This document shows, piece after piece, positions 53,324 to 61,923 of a stretch of 64,000 bases of DNA; within the stretch, counting starts at the first letter, position 1, and each line of letters opens with the position of its first letter. A program made the translations under genes and the position numbers. Source of the DNA: Oceanisphaera profunda (lineage in GTDB: Bacteria; Pseudomonadota; Gammaproteobacteria; Enterobacterales; Aeromonadaceae); contig NZ_CP021377.1 in NCBI RefSeq assembly GCF_002157895.1, forward strand, positions 3,038,001 to 3,102,000, written 5' to 3'. Under the pieces are notes generated by a model. That model did no database searches and was not told the DNA's origin. It was given only the letters and a program-made list of their open reading frames with translations.

Positions 53324-54754
53324 ATGACCCACGAGAGTTACCTGTCTGCTTGGCAGCAAAGCCAAGAATTGGCAGAATCTATGCAGCCCCTGATCGGCAA
53401 ATTATACCGTAATCAGGGCGTAGAAATTAGCGTGCATGCGCGCCCCTTACTCAATGCGTCAACCATTGAGATTATCAAGGCGCACCGTGTGGCCAGCCGC
53501 CATGAAGGCAAAGCCCTGTTGGTTAGCCAAAGCTACCCTATCTTAAAAGTATTGAGCGAGCTGGATTTAGCGCCCGCGAGTATAGACTTGGGTAAACTGG
53601 CTGTCAGCTACTGGGAGACCCATAAAGACGAGTCTGGCTTAGCGACGTTTTTGCAACAAGAACTGGCACCTGCACTCGATCATGAACATGCTAACAAAGC
53701 GACCGATGTGGTCTTGTATGGCTTTGGTCGTATTGGCCGCTTGGTGGCGCGGTTATTGATTGAGCGTTCGGGCGGCAACCACGGTTTGCGTTTGCGTGCG
53801 ATTGTGGTGCGAGGCTCGGCAGACGACTTAGAAAAGCGCGCCAGCTTATTGCGTCGCGACTCGGTACACGGTCCTTTTAACGGCTCTATTGAAGTGGACA
53901 TGGAAAACCATGCCATTATCGCCAACGGCACCTACATTCAGGTGATCTACGCTAATAGCCCAGCCGAGATTGACTACACCCAATACGGCATTAACGATGC
54001 CTTAATCGTTGATAACACCGGTATTTGGCGTGATGAAGACGGCCTAGGCCAACACCTGCAAGCCAAGGGCGCGGCACGCGTATTGCTGACCGCACCGGGT
54101 AAGGGTGATATTAAAAATATCGTGTTTGGCGTAAACGACAACATGATTTTGCCTACCGACAATATCGTATCAGCCGCCTCTTGTACCACTAATGCCATCA
54201 CGCCAGTACTGAAAGCGGTGAGCGATAAGTACGGGATCAAGAACGGCCACGTAGAAACCGTGCACTCTTATACTAACGACCAAAACCTGATTGATAACTT
54301 TCATAAAGGTGACCGTCGTGGCCGCAGTGCCGCATTGAACATGGTATTAACCAGCACAGGTGCTGCGTCAGCCGTAGCTAAGGCGCTGCCTGAGCTAAAA
54401 GGCAAGTTGACCGGTAACGCAATTCGCGTGCCCACGCCAAACGTGTCGATGGCGGTGATCAACCTGAATTTAGATAAGCCGACTAACGCCGAAGAGTTAA
54501 ACGAGTACTTGTTGGCCATGTCACTGGACTCACCTTTGCATCAGCAAATTGATTTCAGCACCAGCAGTGAGTTAGTGTCTACCGATATGGTAGGCTCGCG
54601 CTTCGCCGGCATCGTGGATTCGTTGGCTACTATTGCCGAAGATGACCGCGCCGTACTCTATGTATGGTATGACAACGAGTTTGGTTATAGCTGTCAGGTA
54701 GTACGCGTCATGCAAAAAATGTCGGGTATCGAGCTGATGGACTTACCGCGCTAA
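53324..54754 (+). CDS. Glyceraldehyde-3-phosphate dehydrogenase, long form with N-terminal extension
   Basis: 476 residues. Residues ~1-125 are a helical extension with no catalytic motif (SAWQQSQELAESMQPLIGKLYRNQGVEI). The GAPDH fold then starts at [15 protein letters not shown] (about 130-144). Catalytic Cys287 lies in SAASCTTNAITP, with HSYTNDQNLIDNFHKGDRRGRSAA and VWYDNEFGYSCQVVRVM near the end. This long class is known in Vibrio, Shewanella and relatives. It differs enough from gapA to suggest a different role, perhaps gluconeogenic or NADP-linked (inference). Divergent from the DUF2989-gapA pair. Confidence 0.92.
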   Translation: MTHESYLSAWQQSQELAESMQPLIGKLYRNQGVEISVHARPLLNASTIEIIKAHRVASRHEGKALLVSQSYPILKVLSELDLAPASIDLGKLAVSYWETHKDESGLATFLQQELAPALDHEHANKATDVVLYGFGRIGRLVARLLIERSGGNHGLRLRAIVVRGSADDLEKRASLLRRDSVHGPFNGSIEVDMENHAIIANGTYIQVIYANSPAEIDYTQYGINDALIVDNTGIWRDEDGLGQHLQAKGAARVLLTAPGKGDIKNIVFGVNDNMILPTDNIVSAASCTTNAITPVLKAVSDKYGIKNGHVETVHSYTNDQNLIDNFHKGDRRGRSAALNMVLTSTGAASAVAKALPELKGKLTGNAIRVPTPNVSMAVINLNLDKPTNAEELNEYLLAMSLDSPLHQQIDFSTSSELVSTDMVGSRFAGIVDSLATIAEDDRAVLYVWYDNEFGYSCQVVRVMQKMSGIELMDLPR

Positions 54755-54793
54755 GTTTAATGCGCACACCGGTATTGAATGCCGAGTGACGGT

Positions 54794-54819
54794 AAAAGGC
54801 GGCTTAGGCCGCCTTTTTT
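54794..54819 (+). terminator. Terminator of the long GAPDH gene
   Basis: AAAAGGCGGC-TTA-GGCCGCCTTTTTT, 40 bases past the stop and ~40 bases upstream of the yeaC homologue. Confidence 0.9.
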
Positions 54820-54857
54820 ATTCGCCATTATTTTATTTCAGCTGTAGGAGACACCCC

Positions 54858-55136
54858 ATGTCCTCGTTTCAAGAAGTGATTGTCAAGATGCCAGAAGAGG
54901 TGTATTTGCGCCTTAAAACCGCCGTTGAAATCGGTAAATGGCCGGACGGTATTGCCTTAACGGCGGAGCAAAAAGCCAGCAGCTTGCAGGCGGTGTTAAT
55001 GTGGCAAGCACTGCACGTTGATGATCCTGAGCATATGTCTGTGGGCAAGGGCGGCGAGATCATGATGAAAAGCAAAGCCGAGTTGCTGCGCCAATACAAT
55101 GATGAAATAGAAATCGCCCGCCAGAAAGTAGATTAA
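54858..55136 (+). CDS. yeaC: YeaC family protein (DUF1315)
   Basis: 92-residue cytoplasmic protein of the DUF1315/YeaC family. VYLRLKTAVEIGKWPDGIALTAEQKASSLQAVLMWQALH and MMKSKAELLRQYNDEIE match the E. coli protein, which also sits near gapA. Function is unknown. The start at 54858 (MSSFQEVIV) follows TAGGAG; the upstream in-frame stretch crosses the terminator and is not coding. Confidence 0.88.
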   Translation: MSSFQEVIVKMPEEVYLRLKTAVEIGKWPDGIALTAEQKASSLQAVLMWQALHVDDPEHMSVGKGGEIMMKSKAELLRQYNDEIEIARQKVD

Positions 55137-55169
55137 CGCCTACAGGCGCGCCGATCTCTAAAGACCTTC

Positions 55170-55293
55170 TTGCCACGGAATACACGGAACAACACGGAAA
55201 AGTGACCAAATACTGTTAGTTAAACGCTATATAAAGTAATTTTTATCTTTATATAGCGTTTAACTTCGTCTATTTCCGTGTATTCCGTGGCAA
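55170..55293. repeat. 124-base nested perfect inverted repeat
   Basis: Outer arms of 20 bp, TTGCCACGGAATACACGGAA (55170-55189) and its exact inverse complement (55274-55293), enclose inner arms of 19 bp, AGTTAAACGCTATATAAAG (55218-55236) and its exact inverse complement (55247-55265), around a 10-base loop. The outer arm sequence is a dispersed repeat with relatives at 1190, 35749 and 50918. The structure could form a long cruciform or RNA hairpin. It lies ~70 bases upstream of the photolyase-operon promoter. Confidence 0.9.
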
Positions 55294-55317
55294 AAATAGC
55301 TGTTAACGTCTTTTAAC

Positions 55318-55332
55318 TGGGCGCTCGGCGCT
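55318..55332. repeat. Fragment of GC-rich repeat arm
   Basis: TGGGCGCTCGGCGCT is a short remnant of the dispersed GC-rich family, between the long hairpin and the operon promoter. Confidence 0.5.
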
Positions 55333-55362
55333 ATTATTTCTCCTCCTCTATGAAATTTTTCT

Positions 55363-55438
55363 TATACAAACTTGATCTTCTTGTACAACAACGACTATCT
55401 TATTATAAATAGTTGTACAACAAGGTGAGATATGTACA
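55363..55438 (+). promoter_or_regulatory. Promoter with four TGTACA-type operator half-sites (photolyase operon)
   Basis: Half-sites are TATACA (55363-55368), TGTACA (55382-55387), TGTACA (55414-55419) and TGTACA (55433-55438). The first and second, and the third and fourth, are each separated by exactly 13 bases. Two of them sit in longer direct copies of TTGTACAACAA. A -35 TTGTAC (55381-55386), 17-base spacer and -10 TATAAA (55404-55409) lie between the pairs, so one pair overlaps -35 and the other the start codon. This is a classical repressor layout. The MerR protein encoded by the second gene is the obvious candidate; Pseudomonas LitR/PplR-type regulators use similar T(G/A)TACA half-sites (from memory). 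Confidence 0.75.
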
Positions 55439-56400
55439 AGTTTGATCCTAAAATTATTCGCGTCGGCATCAGTGGCTGCTTAATCGGTCAAAAGGTGCGC
55501 TTTGATGGTGGCCATAAACGTTCGGATTTTTGTACCGAGCAATTAATCAATCATGTGGAGTTTGTGCCTTTTTGCCCTGAGATGGCCATTGGCCTCGGCA
55601 CTCCTAGGCCCAGCATTCGGCTGATCAGTGCAAGCCTACTAGATGGCGACAGCAATATTATTGCGCAAACCGCCAAAGGCGAGGATGTCACCGAGCAGCT
55701 GCGCGATTATGGTCGTACCATGTCCGCGCAGTTTGGCGGCTTAAGCGGTTATGTGCTGTGCGCCAAATCTCCCAGCTGTGGCATGGAGCGGGTGCGGGTT
55801 TATCATGAAAGTGGTCAAGGAAATACCAAAGATGGCATTGGTATTTATGCCGCCGAGCTAATGAAGGCACAACCGTTGTTGCCGCTGGAGGAAGATGGCC
55901 GCTTAAACGATCCCTTGCTGCGTGAAAATTTCGTGACGCGAGTGTTTGCGCTGCACGACTGGCAGTGTTTGTGCCATAAAGGCATCACTGCCGCCGGCCT
56001 GATTGATTTTCATAGCCGTTATAAATATCTATTGATGGCACACCATAGAGACAGCTACCTGCAACTGGGCAAGTTGTTATCGGATTTATCGAGCAATCTT
56101 GAGGCCATCGCAGACACTTATATTGCTGAGCTGATGCAAGCTTTGAGTTTGCCGGTAACCCGTAATAATCACACTAACGTGCTGCAGCATTTGCAGGGTT
56201 ACTTTAAGCGCCTACTGAACAGTGGTCAGCGCCAAGAGTTAGCGGACACCATCAGCCAATACCACCAAGGTATTTTGCCCTTATTTGCCCCCATCACTTT
56301 ATTTCGTCATTACCTCAACGAATTTCCTAATGACTATCTGCAACAGCAGGTTTATTTAAATCCCCATCCGGAGGCATTGCGACTGCGCTATGGCATCTGA
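55432..56400 (+). CDS. DUF523 and DUF1722 protein (YbgA-like)
   Basis: 322 residues. The N-terminal DUF523 half has conserved cysteines (VGISGCLIGQKVRFDGGHKRS, FVPFCPEMAIGLGTPRPSIRL, YVLCAKSPSCGMERVRVY). The C-terminal DUF1722 half (YbgA-like, about 165-322) has FHSRYKYLLMAHHRDSYLQLGK and the NEFPNDYLQQQVYLNPHPEAL ending. E. coli ybgA lies beside phr, and this family often neighbours photolyases; biochemical function is not established. AAGGTGAG is a good ribosome site. First gene of the operon; overlaps merR by 11 bases. Confidence 0.9.
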   Translation: MYKFDPKIIRVGISGCLIGQKVRFDGGHKRSDFCTEQLINHVEFVPFCPEMAIGLGTPRPSIRLISASLLDGDSNIIAQTAKGEDVTEQLRDYGRTMSAQFGGLSGYVLCAKSPSCGMERVRVYHESGQGNTKDGIGIYAAELMKAQPLLPLEEDGRLNDPLLRENFVTRVFALHDWQCLCHKGITAAGLIDFHSRYKYLLMAHHRDSYLQLGKLLSDLSSNLEAIADTYIAELMQALSLPVTRNNHTNVLQHLQGYFKRLLNSGQRQELADTISQYHQGILPLFAPITLFRHYLNEFPNDYLQQQVYLNPHPEALRLRYGI

Positions 56401-57265
56401 ACCCCACTCTATGATGAGCGCCGCGCCTAATTCTATTCCAACATACCCAATTCGGGATGTGGCGCGTCTCACCGGCATTAACCCGGTGACCCTGCGTGCT
56501 TGGCAGCGTCGTTACGGCTTGCTTAAGCCGGCGCGCACCGAAAAAGGCCACCGCCTGTACAGCGAAGACGACGTTAGCACCATTCGCCATATTCTGCATT
56601 GGCTGGAGCAGGGGGTGAGTATCGGACAAGTGAAAGGCTTGCTCGATACCCCAACCCCAGAGGCGAGCGGCTCTAATTGGCAGCAAGCTCAAACGCAACT
56701 GCTGGACTCATCATTGGCACTTAACTTAGGCCGCTTAGAAGCCGAGCTGCTAGAGCTGGCTAGTTTGTATCCCGCTGAATTGGTGCTGCGTAAAGTGATT
56801 GAGCCTTGGCTATTGGCCTTGGCGCAATTGCATAGGCCCGATGCGCAACTGATTGAGCAAAGCGCACGGGCTTTGTTAATGCGTTTGCTGCATCAGATGT
56901 TAACCATTAAAAGCGGCCCCGTGATAGCGGTGGCGCGAGTGGGGCAAGTGCGTGAGCAACACGCCTTATTAGCTCAGTTTGAATTACAAGGGCTTGAGTG
57001 TCGCAGCATAGATTTAGGCGTGTTGGATCCTCATACCTTGCCGCTGGCGGTAGGGCGATTGAAATTTGATGCTTTAGTGATTGTGTTAGGGGCTGGCTTA
57101 AGCCACAGCTGGTTTTTAGATGCACACACTCTTCTGCCTGAGCACTGTTTTTACGTCGGTGAGCTGGGCACACTTTATCTGCAACAAGGCTGGCTAAACC
57201 GACCCTTCTCGGTGTGCGTCAGTGACCTTAAGAGAGAGCATGATGCGTCATTTAGTTTGGTTTAG
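56390..57265 (+). CDS. MerR family regulator with cobalamin-binding-like C-terminal domain
   Basis: 291 residues. The N-terminal MerR winged helix (about 18-86, YPIRDVARLTGINPVTLRAW, RYGLLKPARTEKGHRLYSEDD) is followed by a helical domain (95-172) and an alpha/beta domain (175-291) of the B12-binding fold. Relative to light sensors LitR/CarH, His191 is kept in REQHALL, but the glycine of D-x-H-x-x-G is replaced. The W...EH motif of the helical bundle reads EQ at 156-157. It may therefore not bind adenosylcobalamin tightly. By context it probably regulates its own operon. The last 26 bases overlap the photolyase gene. Confidence 0.88.
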   Translation: MASEPHSMMSAAPNSIPTYPIRDVARLTGINPVTLRAWQRRYGLLKPARTEKGHRLYSEDDVSTIRHILHWLEQGVSIGQVKGLLDTPTPEASGSNWQQAQTQLLDSSLALNLGRLEAELLELASLYPAELVLRKVIEPWLLALAQLHRPDAQLIEQSARALLMRLLHQMLTIKSGPVIAVARVGQVREQHALLAQFELQGLECRSIDLGVLDPHTLPLAVGRLKFDALVIVLGAGLSHSWFLDAHTLLPEHCFYVGELGTLYLQQGWLNRPFSVCVSDLKREHDASFSLV

Positions 57266-58733
57266 AGCTGACTTACGAGTTGCGGATAATCCCGCTCTTT
57301 ATGAAGCCACCGCCGATGGTGTAAAAGTCAGCGCCATTTACATCGACTGTCTGAAGCAATGGCAGCAGCACGGCCGCAGCCCCATACAAAGGGATTTTTT
57401 AAGTCGTCATTTACAGGCATTAAGCACAGAGCTGGCGGCATTAGGCATACCGCTCACCGTACTGACTATTGATGACTCTTCGCAAACACCGGAATTGTTG
57501 GTGAACTGGTTAGCAGACCATCCCCATGATGCCTTATACGCCAACCGAGAAATCGGCCTTGATGAGCGCCGACGCGATAAAGCGGTGCAGCAGCGTCTAA
57601 AAGAGCTGCTGGAGATCCGAGTGTTTAATGGTGACTGCGTATTTAAACATGGCAGTCTCACCACTCAAAGTGGCGACATGTATAAGGTGTTTACGCCCTT
57701 TGCCAAAACCTGGTTAGCGCAATTACGCGCCACTGGTTATCGCTTACATCCGGTACCTAAAGCACAAGGTAGCGCCGTGACCGCCACCAGCATTGAACTG
57801 ACCGGCGAGCGGGTGAGCAGTGCGGCTTGGCCGGTGGGTGAGCTTGCGGCCCGCGATCGTTTACGACTTTTTTGCGAGTCGGGTGTATATGACTATGGCG
57901 ATCAGCGTGATTATCCGGCCATTAATGGCACCAGCAGCTTGTCGCCGTATTTAGCCTTGGGGGTGATTTCGCCGTCGCAATGTTTAGCCGCCATTGAGCA
58001 ACAGCTGGGGCACTTGCCCATGAGTCGTGGTGAGCAAGGCTTTGTGTGGTTGAACGAGCTGATTTGGCGGGAGTTTTATCGTCACCTATTAGTAGCCTTT
58101 CCGCGTCTGTCCATGAATCGCGCTTTTAAGCCAGACACCGAAAGTTTGCAATGGAGCCAAGATAAAGCAGGCTTCGAGGCTTGGTGCAGTGGGCACACGG
58201 GTTTTCCGATTGTGGATGCGGCCATGCGCTGCCTTAATGCTACCGGCTGGATGCACAATCGGTTGCGCATGATAGTGGCCAGCTTTCTAACCAAAGACTT
58301 ACACCTGAGCTGGCGCCAAGGGGAAGACTATTTTATGTCGCGCCTGATTGATGGCGAGCTAGCCGCCAACAACGGTGGCTGGCAATGGGCGGCGGGCACC
58401 GGAGCCGATGCTGCACCCTATTTTCGAGTGTTTAATCCTACCACTCAAGGCGAGCGCTTCGACGCCGAAGGCGATTTTATCCGCCAATGGTTGCCTGAGC
58501 TCGTTGAGGTGCCCACCAAGCGCATTCACACCCCCCATGACTGGCTCGATAATAATCAGCCGGGTCATGACTACCCTAAACCCATCGTTGATCACAAGCG
58601 TGCTCGGCTACATGCCATTGCCATGTTTGATGCCCTTAAAGACCAGTCTGACAACATCAAAAATAACGCCGATGTGCAAACTAATAAGCAGTCTGAGCTT
58701 TGGCTTGCACAGCTCGATCAGGAGCCAGTATGA
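57240..58733 (+). CDS. phrB: Deoxyribodipyrimidine photo-lyase (class I CPD photolyase)
   Basis: Flavoprotein that splits cyclobutane pyrimidine dimers with blue light. About 497 residues. The N-terminal antenna-binding domain has HLVWFRADLRVADNPALYEA. The FAD domain has SLSPYLALGVISPSQ, WLNELIWREFYRHLL, GFPIVDAAMRCLNATGWMHNRLRMIVASF, the motif DGELAANNGGWQWAAGTGAD, and YFRVFNPTTQGERFD. Adjacent ATGs at 57240 and 57243 follow AGAGAGAG. It overlaps merR upstream and the next gene by ATGA downstream. Confidence 0.96.
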   Translation: MMRHLVWFRADLRVADNPALYEATADGVKVSAIYIDCLKQWQQHGRSPIQRDFLSRHLQALSTELAALGIPLTVLTIDDSSQTPELLVNWLADHPHDALYANREIGLDERRRDKAVQQRLKELLEIRVFNGDCVFKHGSLTTQSGDMYKVFTPFAKTWLAQLRATGYRLHPVPKAQGSAVTATSIELTGERVSSAAWPVGELAARDRLRLFCESGVYDYGDQRDYPAINGTSSLSPYLALGVISPSQCLAAIEQQLGHLPMSRGEQGFVWLNELIWREFYRHLLVAFPRLSMNRAFKPDTESLQWSQDKAGFEAWCSGHTGFPIVDAAMRCLNATGWMHNRLRMIVASFLTKDLHLSWRQGEDYFMSRLIDGELAANNGGWQWAAGTGADAAPYFRVFNPTTQGERFDAEGDFIRQWLPELVEVPTKRIHTPHDWLDNNQPGHDYPKPIVDHKRARLHAIAMFDALKDQSDNIKNNADVQTNKQSELWLAQLDQEPV

Positions 58734-59152
58734 AGCCTGCACTGACGGTGTTTTGTCGTGAATACCAGCGCTTGTCCGCGGACAATTTGAGCGTGCTGCG
58801 CGAAATATATGCCCCCCATATTCACTTTCAAGATCCTAGCCATGAATTATCAGGCATCGAAGCGTTGGTGCGCTACTTCGAAGGCTTGTTCAGTAACGTC
58901 AAGCATTGTCAATTTGAGATAGAACAGGTGATGGAGCAAGAGGGCGAGGCTTTTGTACGCTGGCAGATGCGCTTTTCACATCCCAAGCTCAATGGCGGCA
59001 GCGAAATCTGCGTCCCTGGCCTGAGTCATTTGCGCTTTAGTGAGCAAATCGACTTTCATCGGGACTACTTCGACCTCGGCGCCATGCTCTATGAGCATAT
59101 TCCTGTGATGGGAGCCTTGGTTAAAACCCTCAAACGGAGATTGAGCCAATGA
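58730..59152 (+). CDS. SnoaL-like (NTF2 fold) protein
   Basis: 140-residue protein of the SnoaL-like/NTF2 fold: NLSVLREIYAPHIHFQDPSHELSGIEALVRYFEGLFSNVKHCQFEIEQV, WQMRFSHPKLNGG, LRFSEQIDFHRDYFDLGAMLYEHIPVMG. Such proteins in photolyase/CFA clusters have no proven reaction; the fold suggests a small enzyme or ligand carrier. The ATG overlaps the photolyase TGA by four bases (ATGA) after CAGGAG, and its own end overlaps the SDR the same way. Confidence 0.86.
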   Translation: MKPALTVFCREYQRLSADNLSVLREIYAPHIHFQDPSHELSGIEALVRYFEGLFSNVKHCQFEIEQVMEQEGEAFVRWQMRFSHPKLNGGSEICVPGLSHLRFSEQIDFHRDYFDLGAMLYEHIPVMGALVKTLKRRLSQ

Positions 59153-59877
59153 AACGCGTACTGATCACCGGAGCTAACTCCGGCATGGGCCTGCAGCTGG
59201 CCAAAGATTATGCGGCCGACGGTTGGCAAGTGGTGGCTTGTGGTCGAGACCGAGCAAAACTGCAACAAGCGCTGGCGGGTGTTGATGTTGAGATCTGTGT
59301 GTTTGATATGCAGCAGGCGAGCGAAATTAACACTGCCGTGGCTTCTTTGGCAGCGTTTGATCTGGTGCTGCTCAATGCAGGGAACTGTGAATATATCGAA
59401 GATGCGCGCCAGTTTGACGCCGAGCTGTTTAAGCGGGTAGTGAACGTAAACCTTATTGGTACTGCCAACTGCGTGGCCGCCTTAATACCGCGCATTAAAC
59501 AAGGCGGGCGCTTAGCGGTGGTGAGCTCATCGGTGAGCTTTTTACCGCTCACTCGCGCCGAGGCATACGGTGCGTCTAAGGCAGGGTTGGATTATTTCGT
59601 GCGTACCTTAGCCATTGATTTAGCACCCCATAATATTGCGGTAAGTCTTATTCGCCCAGGCTTTGTGGATACGCCACTCACGCAAAAAAATGACTTTGCC
59701 ATGCCCGGCCAAGTGAGCACTGAGCAGGCCAGTCGCGCCATTCGTCAAGGCTTGGCCAAGGGCAAGTCTGAAATAAGCTTCCCCTTTGGCTTAATTAGCG
59801 CACTGCGGGTGTTGTCGTGGTTGCCGCACGGCTTATGGCGTCGCTTAAGCCAGCGCATGGTAAGGAAAGCGTCATGA
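59149..59877 (+). CDS. Short-chain dehydrogenase/reductase
   Basis: 242-residue classical SDR with the cofactor motif TGANSGMG (7-14), LLNAGN (74-79), a Ser near 127-128, and catalytic YGASK (Tyr140, Lys144). RPGFVDTPLT follows. The substrate is unknown; in this operon a lipid or quinone-like carbonyl is plausible. ATGA overlaps at both ends couple it to the SnoaL-like and FAD oxidoreductase genes. Confidence 0.9.
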   Translation: MKRVLITGANSGMGLQLAKDYAADGWQVVACGRDRAKLQQALAGVDVEICVFDMQQASEINTAVASLAAFDLVLLNAGNCEYIEDARQFDAELFKRVVNVNLIGTANCVAALIPRIKQGGRLAVVSSSVSFLPLTRAEAYGASKAGLDYFVRTLAIDLAPHNIAVSLIRPGFVDTPLTQKNDFAMPGQVSTEQASRAIRQGLAKGKSEISFPFGLISALRVLSWLPHGLWRRLSQRMVRKAS

Positions 59878-61166
59878 GCCGCATTGACCTTAAAGACACG
59901 AGTTTGGGAAAAATCGGCTCGAAAAAGATTGCCATAGTCGGTAGTGGTATTTCCGGATTAACCAGCGCTTGGCTGCTCAGCCAACAGCATCAGCTGACGG
60001 TATTTGAAGCCAACGATTATTTGGGCGGGCACACCGCTACGGTTGATATTCAGTTAAAGGGTAAAACCTTGGCGGTGGATACCGGTTTTATCGTATTTAA
60101 CGACCGTACCTATCCTAACTTTGAGCGCTTATTGGCGCGCATCGGTGTAAAAGCCAAGCCGACCGAAATGAGCTTTAGCGTTCAGCAACAGCAAACTGGG
60201 CTGGAATATAATGGACACACTTTAGGCTCTATGTTTGCTCAGCGCTCAAATCTGTTTAGCCTGAAGTTTTACGGCTTGTTAGCGGAAATAGTGCGCTTTA
60301 ACTTATTGTGCAAAAAAATACTGAAGGAAGAAGCCCTTAATAATACCGACACCTTAGGCGACTTTCTTGAGCAATATGGTTTTTCTGAGTTTTTTACCGG
60401 TCATTATATTCTGCCCATGGTGGCGGCCATTTGGTCGTCGTCCTTGGCAGACAGCCGCGATTTTCCGTTAGCCTTTTTCCTGCGCTTCTTTAACCATCAT
60501 GGCTTGCTTAATTTGATCGACAGGCCCCAGTGGTACGTGGTGGAAGGCGGCTCGCGCAGCTATATCCCAGGCCTAACCGCACCGCTAACAGATATTCGTT
60601 TAAATACGCCTGTGCTGGGTATCAGGCGTCATGAGCAAGGCGTCACCATTACCACTGCAACGGGCAGTGAAGACTTTGATGAGGTGGTGTTGGCCTGTCA
60701 TTCGGATCAAGCGCTGCGCATGTTAACGGATGCTACCGAGGTTGAGCGTGCCGTATTAGGTGGGCTGGAATATCGAGATAACGAGGTCATTTTACACACA
60801 GATACTCGCTTGCTGCCTAAAGAGCCCCGCGCTTGGGCTAGTTGGAATTATTGGCTCGATGGCAGTGCTGACGCGCTGCCGGCCGTGACCTACAACATGA
60901 ATATTTTGCAGGGCATTCAATCCGAACAAACGCTGTGTGTGACTCTCAATCGCGGCGATGCTATTGCGCCTGAGCACATACTGCGCCGCTTTAGCTATGC
61001 CCATCCGGTGTACAACCAAGCGGCCATTACTGCACAAGCACGACGAGCCGAGATTTGTGGCCAGCAACATACCCATTTTTGTGGCGCCTATTGGTACAAC
61101 GGCTTTCATGAAGATGGCGTGAACAGTGCGCTTGATGTGTGTGCGCGGTTTGGCATCAGCTTATGA
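59874..61166 (+). CDS. FAD-dependent amine-oxidase-like oxidoreductase (COG2907 type)
   Basis: 430 residues with the N-terminal FAD motif KKIAIVGSGISGLTSAWLLSQ and FEANDYLGGHTATVDI. FIVFNDRTYPNFERLLARIGV and the conserved C-terminal CGAYWYNGFHEDGVNSAL are also present. Homologues sit beside CFA synthase-like genes in many proteobacteria; in Rhodobacter sphaeroides related sigma-E/ChrR-controlled genes have been tied to singlet-oxygen response and unusual methylated or furan fatty acids. A lipid-desaturating role here is inference. The ATGA start overlaps the SDR stop. Confidence 0.88.
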   Translation: MSRIDLKDTSLGKIGSKKIAIVGSGISGLTSAWLLSQQHQLTVFEANDYLGGHTATVDIQLKGKTLAVDTGFIVFNDRTYPNFERLLARIGVKAKPTEMSFSVQQQQTGLEYNGHTLGSMFAQRSNLFSLKFYGLLAEIVRFNLLCKKILKEEALNNTDTLGDFLEQYGFSEFFTGHYILPMVAAIWSSSLADSRDFPLAFFLRFFNHHGLLNLIDRPQWYVVEGGSRSYIPGLTAPLTDIRLNTPVLGIRRHEQGVTITTATGSEDFDEVVLACHSDQALRMLTDATEVERAVLGGLEYRDNEVILHTDTRLLPKEPRAWASWNYWLDGSADALPAVTYNMNILQGIQSEQTLCVTLNRGDAIAPEHILRRFSYAHPVYNQAAITAQARRAEICGQQHTHFCGAYWYNGFHEDGVNSALDVCARFGISL

Positions 61167-61176
61167 AGGGCCGAAT

Positions 61177-61914
61177 ATGACAAAAAATAGCGCCATTTAT
61201 CAAGGCCAAGTGCGTCATCGTCGCTTTGCCACTGAGGCCCATCAAGCCCATCACTTCAGTTATGGCCTCTATATGTTGGCGCTGGATTTAGATGAGCTGG
61301 AAACGGTGGCTGCTAATAGTCGGCTGTTTGCTGTTGAGCGCTTTGCGCCCTTAAGCTTTCGCCGTGCTGATTACCTAGGCGACCCCAAGTTGCCGCTTAA
61401 AGAAGCAGTGTTGCAAGAAGTCGCGCGCTTAGGCGGTGAAGCCGCGGCTGTGGATCGCGTGGTGATGCTCGGTCAAGTGCGCTGCTTTGGCCTCTACTTT
61501 AGCCCCATTAATGTGTTTTTTTGCTATCAAGGTGAGCAGGCACGCTTCGCGCTAATGGAGGTGCATAACACGCCGTGGAATCAGCGCCACTGCTACTTAG
61601 TGGACTTGGCAAAACAGCACCCTACCGATAAGGCGTTTCATGTGTCGCCCTTTATGGATATGGACATGAAATATCACTGGCGCATTACGCCGCCAACGCT
61701 TGGTCGCTCTAAGGTGCAGGTGCACATCGAGAATCGTAACCCCGAGCTGTTATTTGATGCCACCTTGAGCCTGCGTCGTCATGATTTTGACCGCACCGTA
61801 CTTAAAGCCGCCTTGCTGCAATGGCCTTGGATGACGCTGACCATAGTGCGCGGCATTTATTGGCAGGCACTGCGTTTATTTTTAAAGCGCATCCCTTATC
61901 ACTCACCCTCTTAA
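61177..61914 (+). CDS. DUF1365 family protein
   Basis: 245-residue DUF1365 (COG3496) protein: SAIYQGQVRHRRFATEAHQAHHFSYGLYMLALDLDEL, YFSPINVFFCYQG, EVHNTPWNQRHCYLV, FHVSPFMDMDMKYHWRI. Function is unproven. It is almost always found between the COG2907 oxidoreductase and a CFA synthase-like methyltransferase, as here, so a step in the same lipid pathway is likely. The start at 61177 is ten bases after the previous stop. Confidence 0.9.
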   Translation: MTKNSAIYQGQVRHRRFATEAHQAHHFSYGLYMLALDLDELETVAANSRLFAVERFAPLSFRRADYLGDPKLPLKEAVLQEVARLGGEAAAVDRVVMLGQVRCFGLYFSPINVFFCYQGEQARFALMEVHNTPWNQRHCYLVDLAKQHPTDKAFHVSPFMDMDMKYHWRITPPTLGRSKVQVHIENRNPELLFDATLSLRRHDFDRTVLKAALLQWPWMTLTIVRGIYWQALRLFLKRIPYHSPS

Positions 61915-61923
61915 GGAATTCCC

